NCBI RefSeq assembly: GCF_900114355.1 | Contig: NZ_FOSS01000002.1 | Coordinates: 786,773-850,772 of the forward strand | DNA length: 64,000 nt | Source of the DNA: Lysobacter sp. cf310 | GTDB lineage: Bacteria; Pseudomonadota; Gammaproteobacteria; Xanthomonadales; Xanthomonadaceae | Direction: 5' to 3' | Part shown: positions 33,320 to 41,517 of the stretch, one piece after another | How the letters are laid out: each line of letters opens with the position of its first letter | How positions within the stretch are numbered: position 1 is the first letter of the stretch | Notes under the pieces: generated by a model | Seen by the model: the letters and a program-made list of their open reading frames with translations, nothing else | Told to the model about the DNA's origin: nothing | Databases searched by the model: none | Program-made: the position numbers and the translations under genes

Positions 33320-34567
33320 ATGCTGCTTTACCAGATGCACGAACTCGGCCGCGCCTGGCTGGCGCCGATGACCTACTGGGCCGATGCCGGCTCCAAGATG
33401 TTCGCCGCCCCCGGCAGCTGGTTGTCCACCGTGCCCGGCGCCTCGCGCGTGGCCGCGGGCTACGAGCTGCTGTACCGGATCGGCAAGGACTACGAGAAGC
33501 CCGAGTTCGGCATCCACTCGCTGCAGATCGACGGCGACACCTACCCGGTGATCGAGCGCGAGATGAAGCGCAAGCCGTTCTGCCGCCTGCTGCGCTTCAA
33601 GCGCTACGCCGACGACGCCGACAACATCGCCGAGCTCAAGGACGATCCGCCGGTGCTGGTGGTCGCGCCGCTGTCGGGCCACCACAGCACCCTGCTGCGC
33701 GACACCGTCAAGACCCTGCTGCGCGACCACAAGGTCTACATCACCGACTGGATCGACGCGCGTATGGTGCCGGCCAGCGAGGGCGCCTTCACCCTCGACG
33801 ACTATGTCGCCTACATCGAAGAATTCATCCGCCTGATCGGCGCCGAGAAGCTGCACGTGATCAGCGTCTGCCAGCCCACCGTACCGGTGCTGGCGGCGGT
33901 GTCGCTGATGGCCGCGCGCGGCGAGACCACGCCGCGTTCGCTGGTGATGATGGGCGGCCCGATCGACACCCGCGAAAGCCCGACCCAGGTCAACGACCTG
34001 GCCGTGCACAAGCCGCTGTGGTGGTTCGAGGGCAACCTGATCCATCACGTGCCGGCCAACTACCCCGGCAGCGGCCGCCGCGTGTACCCGGGCTTCCTCC
34101 AGCACAGCGGCTTCGTGGCCATGAATCCGGAGCGCCACTTCCAATCGCACTGGGATTTCTATCAGGACCTGCTCAAGGGCGATCTCGAGGATGCGGCCTC
34201 GCACCGGCGCTTCTACGACGAGTACAACGCCGTGCTCGACATGCCGGCCGAGTACTACCTCGACACCATCCGCGTCGTGTTCCAGGAACACCTGCTGCCG
34301 CGCGGCCTGTGGGACGTGGCCGGCGAGCGCGTGAATCCGGCCGCGATCGGCAAGACCGCGCTGCTGACCATCGAAGGCGAGCTAGACGACATCTCCGGCC
34401 AGGGCCAGACCCGCGCCGCACACCGCCTGTGCACCGGCATCGCGGCCGCCGACCACGAACACATCGAGGTCCAGGGCGCCGGCCACTACGGCATCTTCAG
34501 CGGCCGCCGCTGGCGCGAGCAGGTGTATCCGCAGGTACGCGATTTCATCGCCAAGTACGCGGCGTAA
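33320..34567 (+). CDS. phaZ: intracellular polyhydroxybutyrate depolymerase
   Basis: A 415-residue alpha/beta hydrolase of the intracellular PhaZ family, which mobilises stored polyhydroxyalkanoate. There is no signal peptide. The nucleophile position is Cys184 in HVISVCQPTVPVL, as in the Cys-type PhaZ1 of Ralstonia, instead of the usual Ser. PVLVVAPLSGHHSTLLRDTV, YITDWIDARMVP and the C-terminal GAGHYGIFSGRRWRE (His) support the family. No pha synthase genes are in the window. A terminator follows. Confidence 0.92.
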   Translation: MLLYQMHELGRAWLAPMTYWADAGSKMFAAPGSWLSTVPGASRVAAGYELLYRIGKDYEKPEFGIHSLQIDGDTYPVIEREMKRKPFCRLLRFKRYADDADNIAELKDDPPVLVVAPLSGHHSTLLRDTVKTLLRDHKVYITDWIDARMVPASEGAFTLDDYVAYIEEFIRLIGAEKLHVISVCQPTVPVLAAVSLMAARGETTPRSLVMMGGPIDTRESPTQVNDLAVHKPLWWFEGNLIHHVPANYPGSGRRVYPGFLQHSGFVAMNPERHFQSHWDFYQDLLKGDLEDAASHRRFYDEYNAVLDMPAEYYLDTIRVVFQEHLLPRGLWDVAGERVNPAAIGKTALLTIEGELDDISGQGQTRAAHRLCTGIAAADHEHIEVQGAGHYGIFSGRRWREQVYPQVRDFIAKYAA

Positions 34568-34615
34568 GGGCTAGCGACCCTCCCCCTCTTCCGCTGTGCG
34601 GGACAGGGGACATAA

Positions 34616-34655
34616 CGAAGGCCCGGCGGAGCGATCCATCGGGCCTTCGCTTTTC
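34616..34655. terminator. intrinsic terminator after phaZ
   Basis: Stem CGAAGGCCCG / CGGGCCTTCG (10 bp) with a 14-base loop, followed by CTTTTC. Its left half is almost identical to the terminator at 35395. Confidence 0.8.
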
Positions 34656-34708
34656 GCCATGCGCATGCCACGACAACCGCATCATCCGCATGCCGGCCAC
34701 CCCGCGAC

Positions 34709-34736
34709 GATGCGGTTCGCTTTCGCTCACCGCATC
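34709..34736. repeat. palindrome before repeat copy C
   Basis: GATGCGGT (34709-34716) pairs with ACCGCATC (34729-34736). It is the same element as at 22480-22508. Confidence 0.75.
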
Positions 34737-34800
34737 CTACGGCAGGCAATTGCGGATCGGTCGCTCCCGCCTCTCCCTTGCCCTCGCCCTTGCCCTTGCC

Positions 34801-34938
34801 GTTGCCGTTGCCGTTGCTGTTGCTGTTGCTGTTGCCGTTGCTGTTGCCGTTGCTGTTGCCGTTGCTGTTGCCGTTGCTGTTGCCGTTGCTGTTGCCGTTG
34901 CTGTTGCCGTTGCTGTTGCTGTTGCTGTTGCTGTTGTC
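34801..34938 (+). repeat. hexanucleotide array, copy C (23 units)
   Basis: Twenty-two GTTGCC or GTTGCT hexamers plus a final GTTGTC. In the middle the two forms alternate regularly, giving a 12-base higher-order unit GTTGCTGTTGCC; runs of GTTGCT lie near both ends. This is the longest array and shows repeated unit-pair duplication. Confidence 0.95.
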
Positions 34939-34942
34939 GCGG

Positions 34943-35300
34943 CATTGAAGTCCAAAAGCCCCGCACTCACACGACCACCCGTAGACCCGAAGGGCGGCGC
35001 GCAGGACGCGCGCCGTTTTTCGAATGGACAGGGACGTCCATTCGAAAAATCCCCGCGCCAGCCCCGAACCCGCAGGGGAGCTTTGGCCAAGCTAGCCCTT
35101 CTCTTTGGTTACTTTCTCTTGGGCTAGCAAGAGAAAGTAACCCGCATGCGCAGCAGGCGGAAGCCGTTGACCTTCGTGAAGAGCAGATGCAAAGCCAAGT
35201 AACAGCAAATCCTCCCCAACCCGCCCGGCCAGCAGGCATAGCCTGCCGGCGTTCACCCGTGCACGAACCTGCGGTTCGTAAGCCGCACGGCTTCACCCTT
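34943..35300 (+). repeat. composite intergenic repeat core, copy C
   Basis: Same order as copies A and B. GC stem 34995-35015 followed by TTTTT; then a 14-bp inverted repeat (35016-35029 with 35036-35049) in which TA in the left arm and TA in the right arm of the other copies are both AT. The inverted repeat around GGCTAG (35107-35121 with 35128-35142) is a perfect 15 bp. The gap 34568-35447 contains no supported gene and lies between the convergent phaZ and sensor genes. Confidence 0.9.
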
Positions 35301-35388
35301 TGATAAAGGACGGAGTCAAAGGCAGAAAAGCCTTCGCTGAGGCCTCCCCCTTTGTTGGGTGGGTTAAGAGGGACTCGCTTAGCCTAAA

Positions 35389-35434
35389 AAACGACGAAGG
35401 CCTGGCGGAGCGATCCGCCAGGCCTTCGCGTTTT
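35389..35434. terminator. bidirectional terminator for the sensor gene
   Basis: A 15-bp perfect stem CGAAGGCCTGGCGGA / TCCGCCAGGCCTTCG (35395-35409 with 35414-35428). TTTT follows on the plus strand and a six-T run follows on the minus strand, so it can stop the minus-strand sensor transcript. Confidence 0.88.
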
Positions 35435-35447
35435 ACCTACGCTCCGC

Positions 35448-36368
35448 TCAGCTGTACTGCGAAGACTTCACCAGCAGATGCTTGGCCAGCGCCCCGTGGA
35501 AGATCGCGACGCCGCGGGCGATGTGCAGGGTCACGAACAGCAGCACGATGCCCAACGCCACCGCCAGCGGCCAAGTCCAGGGCTGCGACTGCGAAGCCAG
35601 ATTGACACCGTCGATCCAGATCATGCCGTTGCTGCCGAACAGCAGCGCGATCGGCGCCAGGATCAGCGACAACGACACGCTCAGGCCGGTCACCGCGATG
35701 GTGAAGTAGATGATGCCCAGCGGCATCATCAACAGCATGTACAACAGCGTGCCCCAGGTGCGCGGATCGACGAACATGTCCTTGATGCGATCGAACAACG
35801 GCTTGCCGCGCCCGCTGTACAGAGGCCTGCGCGGCATGCGCTCGCCCAGCATCACCTCGACCAGGCGCCCCTCGACCAGCGACAGCACCCGCACCGAGCC
35901 CAGGAACAGGATCACGAACGGAATGCCGATGATCAGCACCGCCAGGCCCGCCGACAACGACGCGCCGGTGACCACCCAGGTGAAGTAGAAGATGCCGGTG
36001 GCCAGCGACAGCAGCATGTAGAACAGCGCGGCGTAGGTGCGCGGCTCGGCGATCACCCCGAAGAACTGGCCCACGCTCGATTTGCGCGGCTTCGGCCGCG
36101 GCGTGCGCAGGGCCGTCTGCACCGTGACCTCGGTGTCGCGGTAGATCTCGGCGACCTCGTCCGGCGCGCCGTAGCTGCCGGCGACCGAGGCGATCACCTC
36201 GGCCTCGCTCTTGCCGGGGTTCTCGGCCATCTCCGAGCGCAGGTATTCCTCGGCGTCGTAGAGCGCGTCTTGAACCAGGGCCGGATCGGCACCGCTCAGC
36301 GCCGCGCGCAGGCGCTCCAGGTAATCGGGGATCGAAGTCGGAAGCGATGTGGCGTGGCTGGCGTTCAT
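35448..36368 (-). CDS. HAAS-domain sensor-type membrane protein
   Basis: A 306-residue protein. The N-terminal 80 residues form a HAAS/DUF1700-like domain (IPDYLERLRAALSGADP, DALYDAEEYLRSEMAENPGK). Two similar membrane units follow, each introduced by a xPRTWxxLxYMLL pattern (EPRTYAALFYMLLSLATGI and DPRTWGTLLYMLLMMPLGI), so the membrane part is an internal duplication of the bacterial putative-sensor domain. HAAS proteins are typically paired with a PadR regulator, as here by a four-base overlap. It probably senses envelope stress; the ligand is unknown. Confidence 0.88.
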   Translation of the reverse strand: MNASHATSLPTSIPDYLERLRAALSGADPALVQDALYDAEEYLRSEMAENPGKSEAEVIASVAGSYGAPDEVAEIYRDTEVTVQTALRTPRPKPRKSSVGQFFGVIAEPRTYAALFYMLLSLATGIFYFTWVVTGASLSAGLAVLIIGIPFVILFLGSVRVLSLVEGRLVEVMLGERMPRRPLYSGRGKPLFDRIKDMFVDPRTWGTLLYMLLMMPLGIIYFTIAVTGLSVSLSLILAPIALLFGSNGMIWIDGVNLASQSQPWTWPLAVALGIVLLFVTLHIARGVAIFHGALAKHLLVKSSQYS

Positions 36369-36730
36369 ACGGAAGGTCCTTCAAGGACGGAATCGACGGA
36401 ATCTCGGGTGGCGCGCCAGGCCGCGGTCCATTCGTGCAGGACCTCGCGACCGGCGTCGGTAATGCGGTAGTAGCGGCGCGGCGGTCCCGACACCGAAGGC
36501 TCGACGTGGCTGTCGAGCAGGCCGGCCGCGCCCAGGTTGCGCAACACCGGATACAGCGCGCTCTGCTTGCCGCTGAGCACGCCCTCGCCTTCGCGCTCCA
36601 GGCGCTTGGCGATCTGATAGCCGTACATCGGCTCCTGCGCGGCGCCGAGCACGGCCAGCAAGGCCAGCGACACGGTGCCGGCGCTGAGCTCTTTCTGGAA
36701 CTTGCGGAGGTGGAGTTCTAGGTCGGTCAT
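36365..36730 (-). CDS. PadR-family transcriptional regulator
   Basis: A 121-residue winged-helix regulator. The PadR domain reads SLALLAVLGAAQEPMYGYQI, GKQSALYPVLRNL (recognition helix) and a wing ending in GPPRRYYRITDAGRE, with a short C-terminal helix for dimerisation. It starts the two-gene unit with the sensor gene and overlaps it by four bases. PadR proteins usually repress their own operon, so the 36731-36780 stretch is the likely operator site. Confidence 0.92.
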   Translation of the reverse strand: MTDLELHLRKFQKELSAGTVSLALLAVLGAAQEPMYGYQIAKRLEREGEGVLSGKQSALYPVLRNLGAAGLLDSHVEPSVSGPPRRYYRITDAGREVLHEWTAAWRATRDSVDSVLEGPSV

Positions 36731-36818
36731 GGCCCGGTCCTACTAGCTTGGTGTCCACAGTAGTGCGAACTTCGCTATACCGCGCATGCCATTAGTAACT
36801 AGGCCTTACTACCGGCCA

Positions 36819-36843
36819 CCCGGGCCCCACCCGGGGGCCCGGG
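36819..36843. other. GC hairpin in the padR-cyclophilin intergenic region
   Basis: Perfect 10-bp stem CCCGGGCCCC / GGGGCCCGGG with a five-base loop, in the 263-base divergent region. There is no T run. Surrounding bases are extremely GC-rich; I see no gene here. Confidence 0.6.
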
Positions 36844-36993
36844 CGCCATGGCGCGGCGCGCGGCGCGCGGCCGTGCCGGCCCGGCCGCGGGCGCGTCCGC
36901 TTCGTGATCGAGCACCGGTTTCCGGGCCCGCACGTGTTCACCGACTTCATGCCCGCCGACTACACTCGCTCGACCTGAAGGGGAGATTCCACG

Positions 36994-37983
36994 ATGCGTT
37001 CGAAGCCGTACTCGTCCCAGCGCCCGGCGTGGCTGACGCCGCTGCTGATCGCCGCGACCCTGTCCCTGCCGCTGACCGCCGCGGCCGCCGACGCGGCCAA
37101 GCCGCGCTCGATGCAGGAAATCCTCGACGCCACCAAACCCACCGACTGGCGGGCGCTGGATCCGCGCGACACCCTGTATCTCACCCTGCCGCGCGGCCGC
37201 GTGGTGATCGAACTGGCGCCCGACTTCGCGCCCGCCCATGTCGCCAACATCCGAGCGCTCGCGCGCAACGGCTATTGGAACGGGCTGAGCATCAACCGCT
37301 CGCAGGACAACTTCGTCGTGCAATGGGGCGACCCGGCCGAGGACGACAAGAGCCGCAAGCCGCTGGGCAAGGGCACCAAGGCCAAGCTGCCGGCGGAATT
37401 CGCGCGCAGCAGCGACAAGCTGCCCTTCCACGTCCTGCCCGACCCGGACGGCTGGGCGCCGCAGGTCGGCTTCGCCGACGGCTTCCCGGCCGCGCGCGAT
37501 ACCTCGGCCAAGTCGGCCTGGCTCGCGCATTGCTACGGCATGGTCGGCGCCGGCCGCGACGTCGCCGCCGATTCCAGCAACGGCACCGAACTGTACGTGG
37601 TGATCGGCCAGTCGCCGCGCCAGCTCGACCGCAACATCACCGTGGTCGGCCGCGTGGTCCAGGGCATGGAGCTGCTGTCGGTGCTGCCGCGCGGCACCGG
37701 CGCGCTGGGCTTCTACGAGAACCCGGCCCACCGCGTGCCGATCGCCTCGATCCGTCTGGCCGCCGACCTGCCCAAGAAGGACCGGGTCGGGATCGAAGTG
37801 CTGCGCACCGACAGCGCCGCCTTCGACGAAATCATCGAGTCGCGCCGCAACCGTCGCGACGAGTGGTACAAGCAGCCGGCCGGCCACATCGACCTGTGCA
37901 ACGTGCCGCTGCCCACGCGCGAAATCAGCGAAAAGGCCCCGGCCGCCAAGCCCGCCAAACCCGCCAAGGGCAAGGCCAAGTAA
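36994..37983 (+). CDS. exported cyclophilin-type peptidyl-prolyl isomerase
   Basis: A 329-residue protein with a signal peptide ([20 protein letters not shown]) and a cyclophilin domain: [40 protein letters not shown], and [11 protein letters not shown]. It lacks the strict FHR motif of active-site cyclophilins ([13 protein letters not shown] in place of RVIPNFMIQGGD), so isomerase activity may be reduced. A long C-terminal extension ends in repeats [11 protein letters not shown]. Expected to act in the periplasm. Confidence 0.88.
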   Translation: MRSKPYSSQRPAWLTPLLIAATLSLPLTAAAADAAKPRSMQEILDATKPTDWRALDPRDTLYLTLPRGRVVIELAPDFAPAHVANIRALARNGYWNGLSINRSQDNFVVQWGDPAEDDKSRKPLGKGTKAKLPAEFARSSDKLPFHVLPDPDGWAPQVGFADGFPAARDTSAKSAWLAHCYGMVGAGRDVAADSSNGTELYVVIGQSPRQLDRNITVVGRVVQGMELLSVLPRGTGALGFYENPAHRVPIASIRLAADLPKKDRVGIEVLRTDSAAFDEIIESRRNRRDEWYKQPAGHIDLCNVPLPTREISEKAPAAKPAKPAKGKAK

Positions 37984-38003
37984 GCGGCGCGCCGCCGTGA
38001 CGC

Positions 38004-38552
38004 TCAGGCGTCGCGGCGGTGGTTCAGCACCTGATGCTGGAACAGGCACATCCGCACCACGCTGCGGTAGCGGCCGTCGCTGAAGAACTCGTCCACCAGC
38101 ACGCCCTCGCGCTGGAAACCCGCGCCCTCGTAGATCGCGATCGCGCGCAGGTTGTCGACGTCCACCAGCAGATACAGCTTGTACAGATTCAGCACCCGGA
38201 ACGCGTAGCTGATCGCCAGCCGGGTCGCCGCGCGCGCGTAGCCGCGACGCTGCTGCTCGGGCGAAATCATGATCAGGAACTCGCCGCGTCGGTGCAGATG
38301 GTCGATCTCGACCAGCTCGACCAGGCCGACCCGTTCGCCGTGCGCGTCCTCGACGATGAAGCGGCGCTCGGACTGGTCGTGGATGTGCTTGCGGAACAGT
38401 TCCTCCAGCTCGACGAAGGACTCGTAGGGCTCTTCGAACCAGTAGCCCATCACGCTGCGATTGTTGTTGAGCTGATGGACGAAATGCAGGTCGCTGCGCT
38501 CCAGCGGACGCAGGGTCACCGACGGTGCGGGGGCGGATTCGCTCGTGTTCAT
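38004..38552 (-). CDS. speG: spermidine N1-acetyltransferase
   Basis: A 182-residue GNAT enzyme that acetylates spermidine or spermine with acetyl-CoA. SpeG traits are [40 protein letters not shown] (the polyamine-site helix), [19 protein letters not shown] (acetyl-CoA loop) and [20 protein letters not shown]. Convergent with the cyclophilin gene. Confidence 0.9.
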   Translation of the reverse strand: MNTSESAPAPSVTLRPLERSDLHFVHQLNNNRSVMGYWFEEPYESFVELEELFRKHIHDQSERRFIVEDAHGERVGLVELVEIDHLHRRGEFLIMISPEQQRRGYARAATRLAISYAFRVLNLYKLYLLVDVDNLRAIAIYEGAGFQREGVLVDEFFSDGRYRSVVRMCLFQHQVLNHRRDA

Positions 38553-38677
38553 GCGCGCACCCTACTCCATCGCCGTGGACGCCGGATGACGCGCATGCGC
38601 GCCCGCGCGCGCCGTCACATGGCCTTAGCCCGGCCGCGCCTAGCCTCGTTCCTGCTTTCCCGCGATAGGAACCAACC

Positions 38678-38974
38678 ATGCCCCTGCTGCGACTGCGCGT
38701 GACCGGTAGCGAAGACGATGCCCGCGCCATCGGCAACCTTCTGGTGAGCCTGGACGGCATCGAACACGTCGAGGAAGTCGCCGACCTGATGCCGCGCATG
38801 GACGACTCCGATTCCAGCTCGGCCGGCCTGCCCGACGACCGCGGCCCAGGCACGCACGAGATCGAAATCGACGCGCCCAACCGCGCCAGCGCGGAGAAGG
38901 TGCGCGAAGCGGTGGAGGCGCTGGCCTTCGATCTGGATGTGCTGGTCGAATTCGAGAGCGAAGAGGAACGCTGA
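38678..38974 (+). CDS. small acidic protein of unknown function
   Basis: A 98-residue very acidic protein. The order strand PLLRLRVTG, helix DDARAIGNLLVSL, strand HVEEVADL, variable loop, strand HEIEIDAP, helix SAEKVREAVEALA, strand DLDVLVEFE suggests a ferredoxin-like fold. No family name recognised. It stands alone, divergent from speG. Confidence 0.65.
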   Translation: MPLLRLRVTGSEDDARAIGNLLVSLDGIEHVEEVADLMPRMDDSDSSSAGLPDDRGPGTHEIEIDAPNRASAEKVREAVEALAFDLDVLVEFESEEER

Positions 38975-39112
38975 CCAGCCTGGCGCAGCTTTCCGATCCG
39001 TTCTTGGCGAGCGCTGTCGAAACGTAAGCGCCGGGGTCGCGCGACTCAAAAGCAGATCCCCCTCAAATCCCCTTTTCCAAAGGGGGAAGACAAACGGGGC
39101 TGTCGCTCGCGG

Positions 39113-40009
39113 TCAGCGCATCGCTTTCAGCGCGGCGGTCGCGCCCGGCAGCAGCACGCGCAGGCGCGCGTCGTCGGAGACGTCGGCGCTGACGTAGATC
39201 GCCTGCAGGAACGCGAGCAGGTCGTGGCGGCGCGCCAGCCAGACCGGGTCGCGGTAAGCCTGCTTGGCATCGCCCAGGCGCGCCGGCAAGGCGGCGAACC
39301 AGGCCGTCCATTGCGCCTCGTCGCGAAAACCGCGCCGCGCCGCGTACAGCACCGGCGCGGCGAGCCGCTCGGGTTCGCCGAAGACATAGGCGTGCCCGCT
39401 TTCGGGCACCGCCTGGGCCGCGACCGCATCGACGATCGCGACCAGCTGGGCCTCGTCCACCGCCGGATTCAGGGTCAACTGCATCAGCCAGTCGGCGCCA
39501 TGGGCGACGCCGTGGCGCCAGCCGGTACGCGCGTCGTAACCGCGGTAGTCGCGCACCGAGGTTTCGTAACGCACCGCGCGCGCGACCATCGTCGTGCGCT
39601 CCTCGGCGCTCATCCAGGCCGCGACGCGATCGGTGCGCGCGACCTCGGCCAGCACCAGGGCCGCGAACGGCTGTGCATAGCCCTCGCCCTCGGCGCCGTC
39701 CAGGCGGGTGTACAAGGCGTCGCGCAGCCCGCGCAGGGCCGGAGCCGGCAACGCGCCCTTGCGCATCCATGCCGACAAGGCTTCATAGGCAATGCCGTCG
39801 CGCAGAGTCGGGTCGGGGTCGGCCAGACAAGCCAGCAACCCTTGCGCCAGCGCCTCACGGCGAGCCGCATCGACGAGCGCGAACTCGTCGCGCTTCAAGC
39901 TGTCCAGCGCTGCGCGATCCCAACCCGGTGGCGGACAGGTCGCGGGCGTCGCCGCAGCGGCATAGCCCGGCGCGGCGAACAGCAACAGCCAGTAAGCGGC
40001 GGCGCGCAC
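39113..40009 (-). CDS. DUF2785-domain protein
   Basis: A 298-residue exported helical protein (signal peptide AYWLLLFAAPGYAAAA). DUF2785 features are LRDGIAYEALSAWM, the central DYRGYDARTGWRHGVAHGAD and DPVWLARRHDLLAFLQAIYV. Role unknown. It starts immediately after the DUF4349 gene in the same direction. Confidence 0.85.
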   Translation of the reverse strand: MRAAAYWLLLFAAPGYAAAATPATCPPPGWDRAALDSLKRDEFALVDAARREALAQGLLACLADPDPTLRDGIAYEALSAWMRKGALPAPALRGLRDALYTRLDGAEGEGYAQPFAALVLAEVARTDRVAAWMSAEERTTMVARAVRYETSVRDYRGYDARTGWRHGVAHGADWLMQLTLNPAVDEAQLVAIVDAVAAQAVPESGHAYVFGEPERLAAPVLYAARRGFRDEAQWTAWFAALPARLGDAKQAYRDPVWLARRHDLLAFLQAIYVSADVSDDARLRVLLPGATAALKAMR

Positions 40010-40828
40010 TCAAGCCGCCTTGCGGCCGCGCCCACGCAGCAGGCGAATCAACCACAGCGCGCCCAGCACCACCACGCCCAGCGGCAGCAGCACCGCGAAG
40101 GCGCGGATCATCCAGGCCACCACGCCGGTCACGATGGCGCCGAAGTCGCCCAGGGCCTGGCCGATCTCGCTGCGGTTGGCCTGCGACTGCGGGGCGTTGA
40201 AACGCAGGGTCAGCAACTGGGTATCGACCCGGCGCTGCTGCTGCGCGCCTTCCTGCTGCGCGCCCTGCAACTGCGCCTCGACCTGGGCGATCTGGGTCGA
40301 GAGGATCATCATGTCCTGGATCTTCAAATCGTGGCGGCCCTGGAATTCCAGCAGCCGCGTGTGTTCCTTGCGCAGACGGTCCTGCAGCAGGCTGTTGTCG
40401 CGCATCACCACCGCCAGATCCTCGGCATGGGTGTTGCGGCTGGCGATCTCGTCGCCCTTGCCGGCCAGCGCGATCAGCGGGTCCACGCCTGCGGGCACCA
40501 CTCGCACCTGCAGGCTGGCGCTGGGGAAATCGCCGCCCTGCTGCTGCAGGCCCAGCACCGCGCAAGGACCGAACTTGCCGCCGTTGCAGGCCTCCTGAGC
40601 CGCGCGCAGACGCTTGGGAATCTCGGCCGCCTCGACCTTGAGATCGACCTCGTGTTCGTAGGCCAGCTTCACGCCCAGGTCGGCGGCGGCGCCGCCCGCA
40701 CGATCGGGGGCGGAAGCCGCGCTTGCGGACGGGGCCGCGGCGGCTTCCTCGCTCTGCGGGTGTTTGCTGCAGGCGGCCGCGGCCGCCAAGGTCAAGGCCA
40801 ACGCGGCCGTGGTCCAAACGCTGCGCAT
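40010..40828 (-). CDS. DUF4349-domain lipoprotein
   Basis: A 272-residue lipoprotein with lipobox AAAC (signal ALALTLAAAAAC). After a low-complexity linker come the DUF4349 strand-helix pattern (KLAYEHEVDLKVEAAEIPKR), a coiled-coil (KIQDMMILSTQIAQVEAQL) and one C-terminal membrane helix (FAVLLPLGVVVLGALWLIRL) with a basic tail. The family is often described as an anti-sigma-like or envelope protein; role unknown. Confidence 0.85.
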   Translation of the reverse strand: MRSVWTTAALALTLAAAAACSKHPQSEEAAAAPSASAASAPDRAGGAAADLGVKLAYEHEVDLKVEAAEIPKRLRAAQEACNGGKFGPCAVLGLQQQGGDFPSASLQVRVVPAGVDPLIALAGKGDEIASRNTHAEDLAVVMRDNSLLQDRLRKEHTRLLEFQGRHDLKIQDMMILSTQIAQVEAQLQGAQQEGAQQQRRVDTQLLTLRFNAPQSQANRSEIGQALGDFGAIVTGVVAWMIRAFAVLLPLGVVVLGALWLIRLLRGRGRKAA

Positions 40829-40956
40829 CGCGATTCTCCCCGAGCCCCCTGTGGGCTGGGCCGACTATGACACCGCCGCGATGGGCGCCACCAGCGGGGG
40901 TGGCGCCCGACGTTCAGCGCGCCGCAAGCCGGCCCCGGACGGAGCCGGCCCGGGAT

Positions 40957-41346
40957 TCAGGTGGGCACCGGCGTGTTGATGATCTGCGGATCGCACTCGA
41001 AGGACAGTCCGGTCTTGACGTCCTCCACGATCACGCCGAAGTAGATCGCCTGCGCGGTCTTGTTGGCGGCGTCGAGCTGCAGCGAGCGGTTCTGGACCTG
41101 CCGCGTGGAGTACTCGGGCGCGGTCTCGCTGTCGCGGCTGATGCGCACCGAGCGCATGCGGAAGCGCGGCGCCGTGCTGGGCACGAACACCACGTCGATC
41201 GTGCCGGCCTGGTCGATCTCGTAACTGGCGCGGTCGAAACCGCAGACGTAAGCCGCGTCCGGCGTATGCGGAAAGCCCTGGTTCTCGCCTACGTGGGTAA
41301 CGGAAAGAAAGATGGTGAGGATGATGCCGCCAACCGGGTCTGCCAT
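40957..41346 (-). CDS. hypothetical 129-residue protein
   Basis: The ATG is supported by AGGAG six bases upstream. The protein is mostly beta-strand: GGIILTIFLSVTHVGENQG, DAAYVCGFDRASYEI, FRMRSVRISRDSETAPEYST and AIYFGVIVEDVKTG. No signal peptide is evident and no family is recognised. It lies downstream of the TonB receptor on the same strand, separated by two strong stem-loops, so it may have its own promoter. Confidence 0.65.
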   Translation of the reverse strand: MADPVGGIILTIFLSVTHVGENQGFPHTPDAAYVCGFDRASYEIDQAGTIDVVFVPSTAPRFRMRSVRISRDSETAPEYSTRQVQNRSLQLDAANKTAQAIYFGVIVEDVKTGLSFECDPQIINTPVPT

Positions 41347-41407
41347 GACCTGCTCCTTGTCGGTACTGCCGTGGGGCTTCCCGTCGCTGCGGACCGGAAG
41401 CCGGTCC

Positions 41408-41440
41408 GTCGCGCGCACCGCGTAAACCGGTGCGCGCGAC
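41408..41440. other. stem-loop upstream of the 129-residue gene
   Basis: Perfect 13-bp stem GTCGCGCGCACCG / CGGTGCGCGCGAC with a seven-base loop, followed by no T run. It lies 62 bases from the downstream start on the minus strand. Confidence 0.65.
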
Positions 41441-41476
41441 GCCGGGCCATGGTAGCGAGGCCTCGTCGCAGAGATT

Positions 41477-41506
41477 GCGGCCCCACGCGCGAGCGCGTGG
41501 GGCCGC
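41477..41506. terminator. stem-loop after the TonB receptor gene
   Basis: Perfect 13-bp stem GCGGCCCCACGCG / CGCGTGGGGCCGC with a four-base loop, just after the receptor's stop on the minus strand. No T run follows, so termination is plausible but not certain. Confidence 0.6.
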
Positions 41507-41517
41507 GACCCGCCCGA

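Noticed and set aside
34801..34938. Possible CRISPR array
   Set aside because: Units are six bases long with no spacers, and no cas genes are nearby.
36900..36978. Short plus-strand frame ending before the cyclophilin gene
   Set aside because: About 25 codons only, no start site, and no recognisable family.
38990..39112. Palindrome CCCCTTTTCCAAAGGGG as a mobile-element end
   Set aside because: Short palindrome common between genes, no target duplication or partner end seen.
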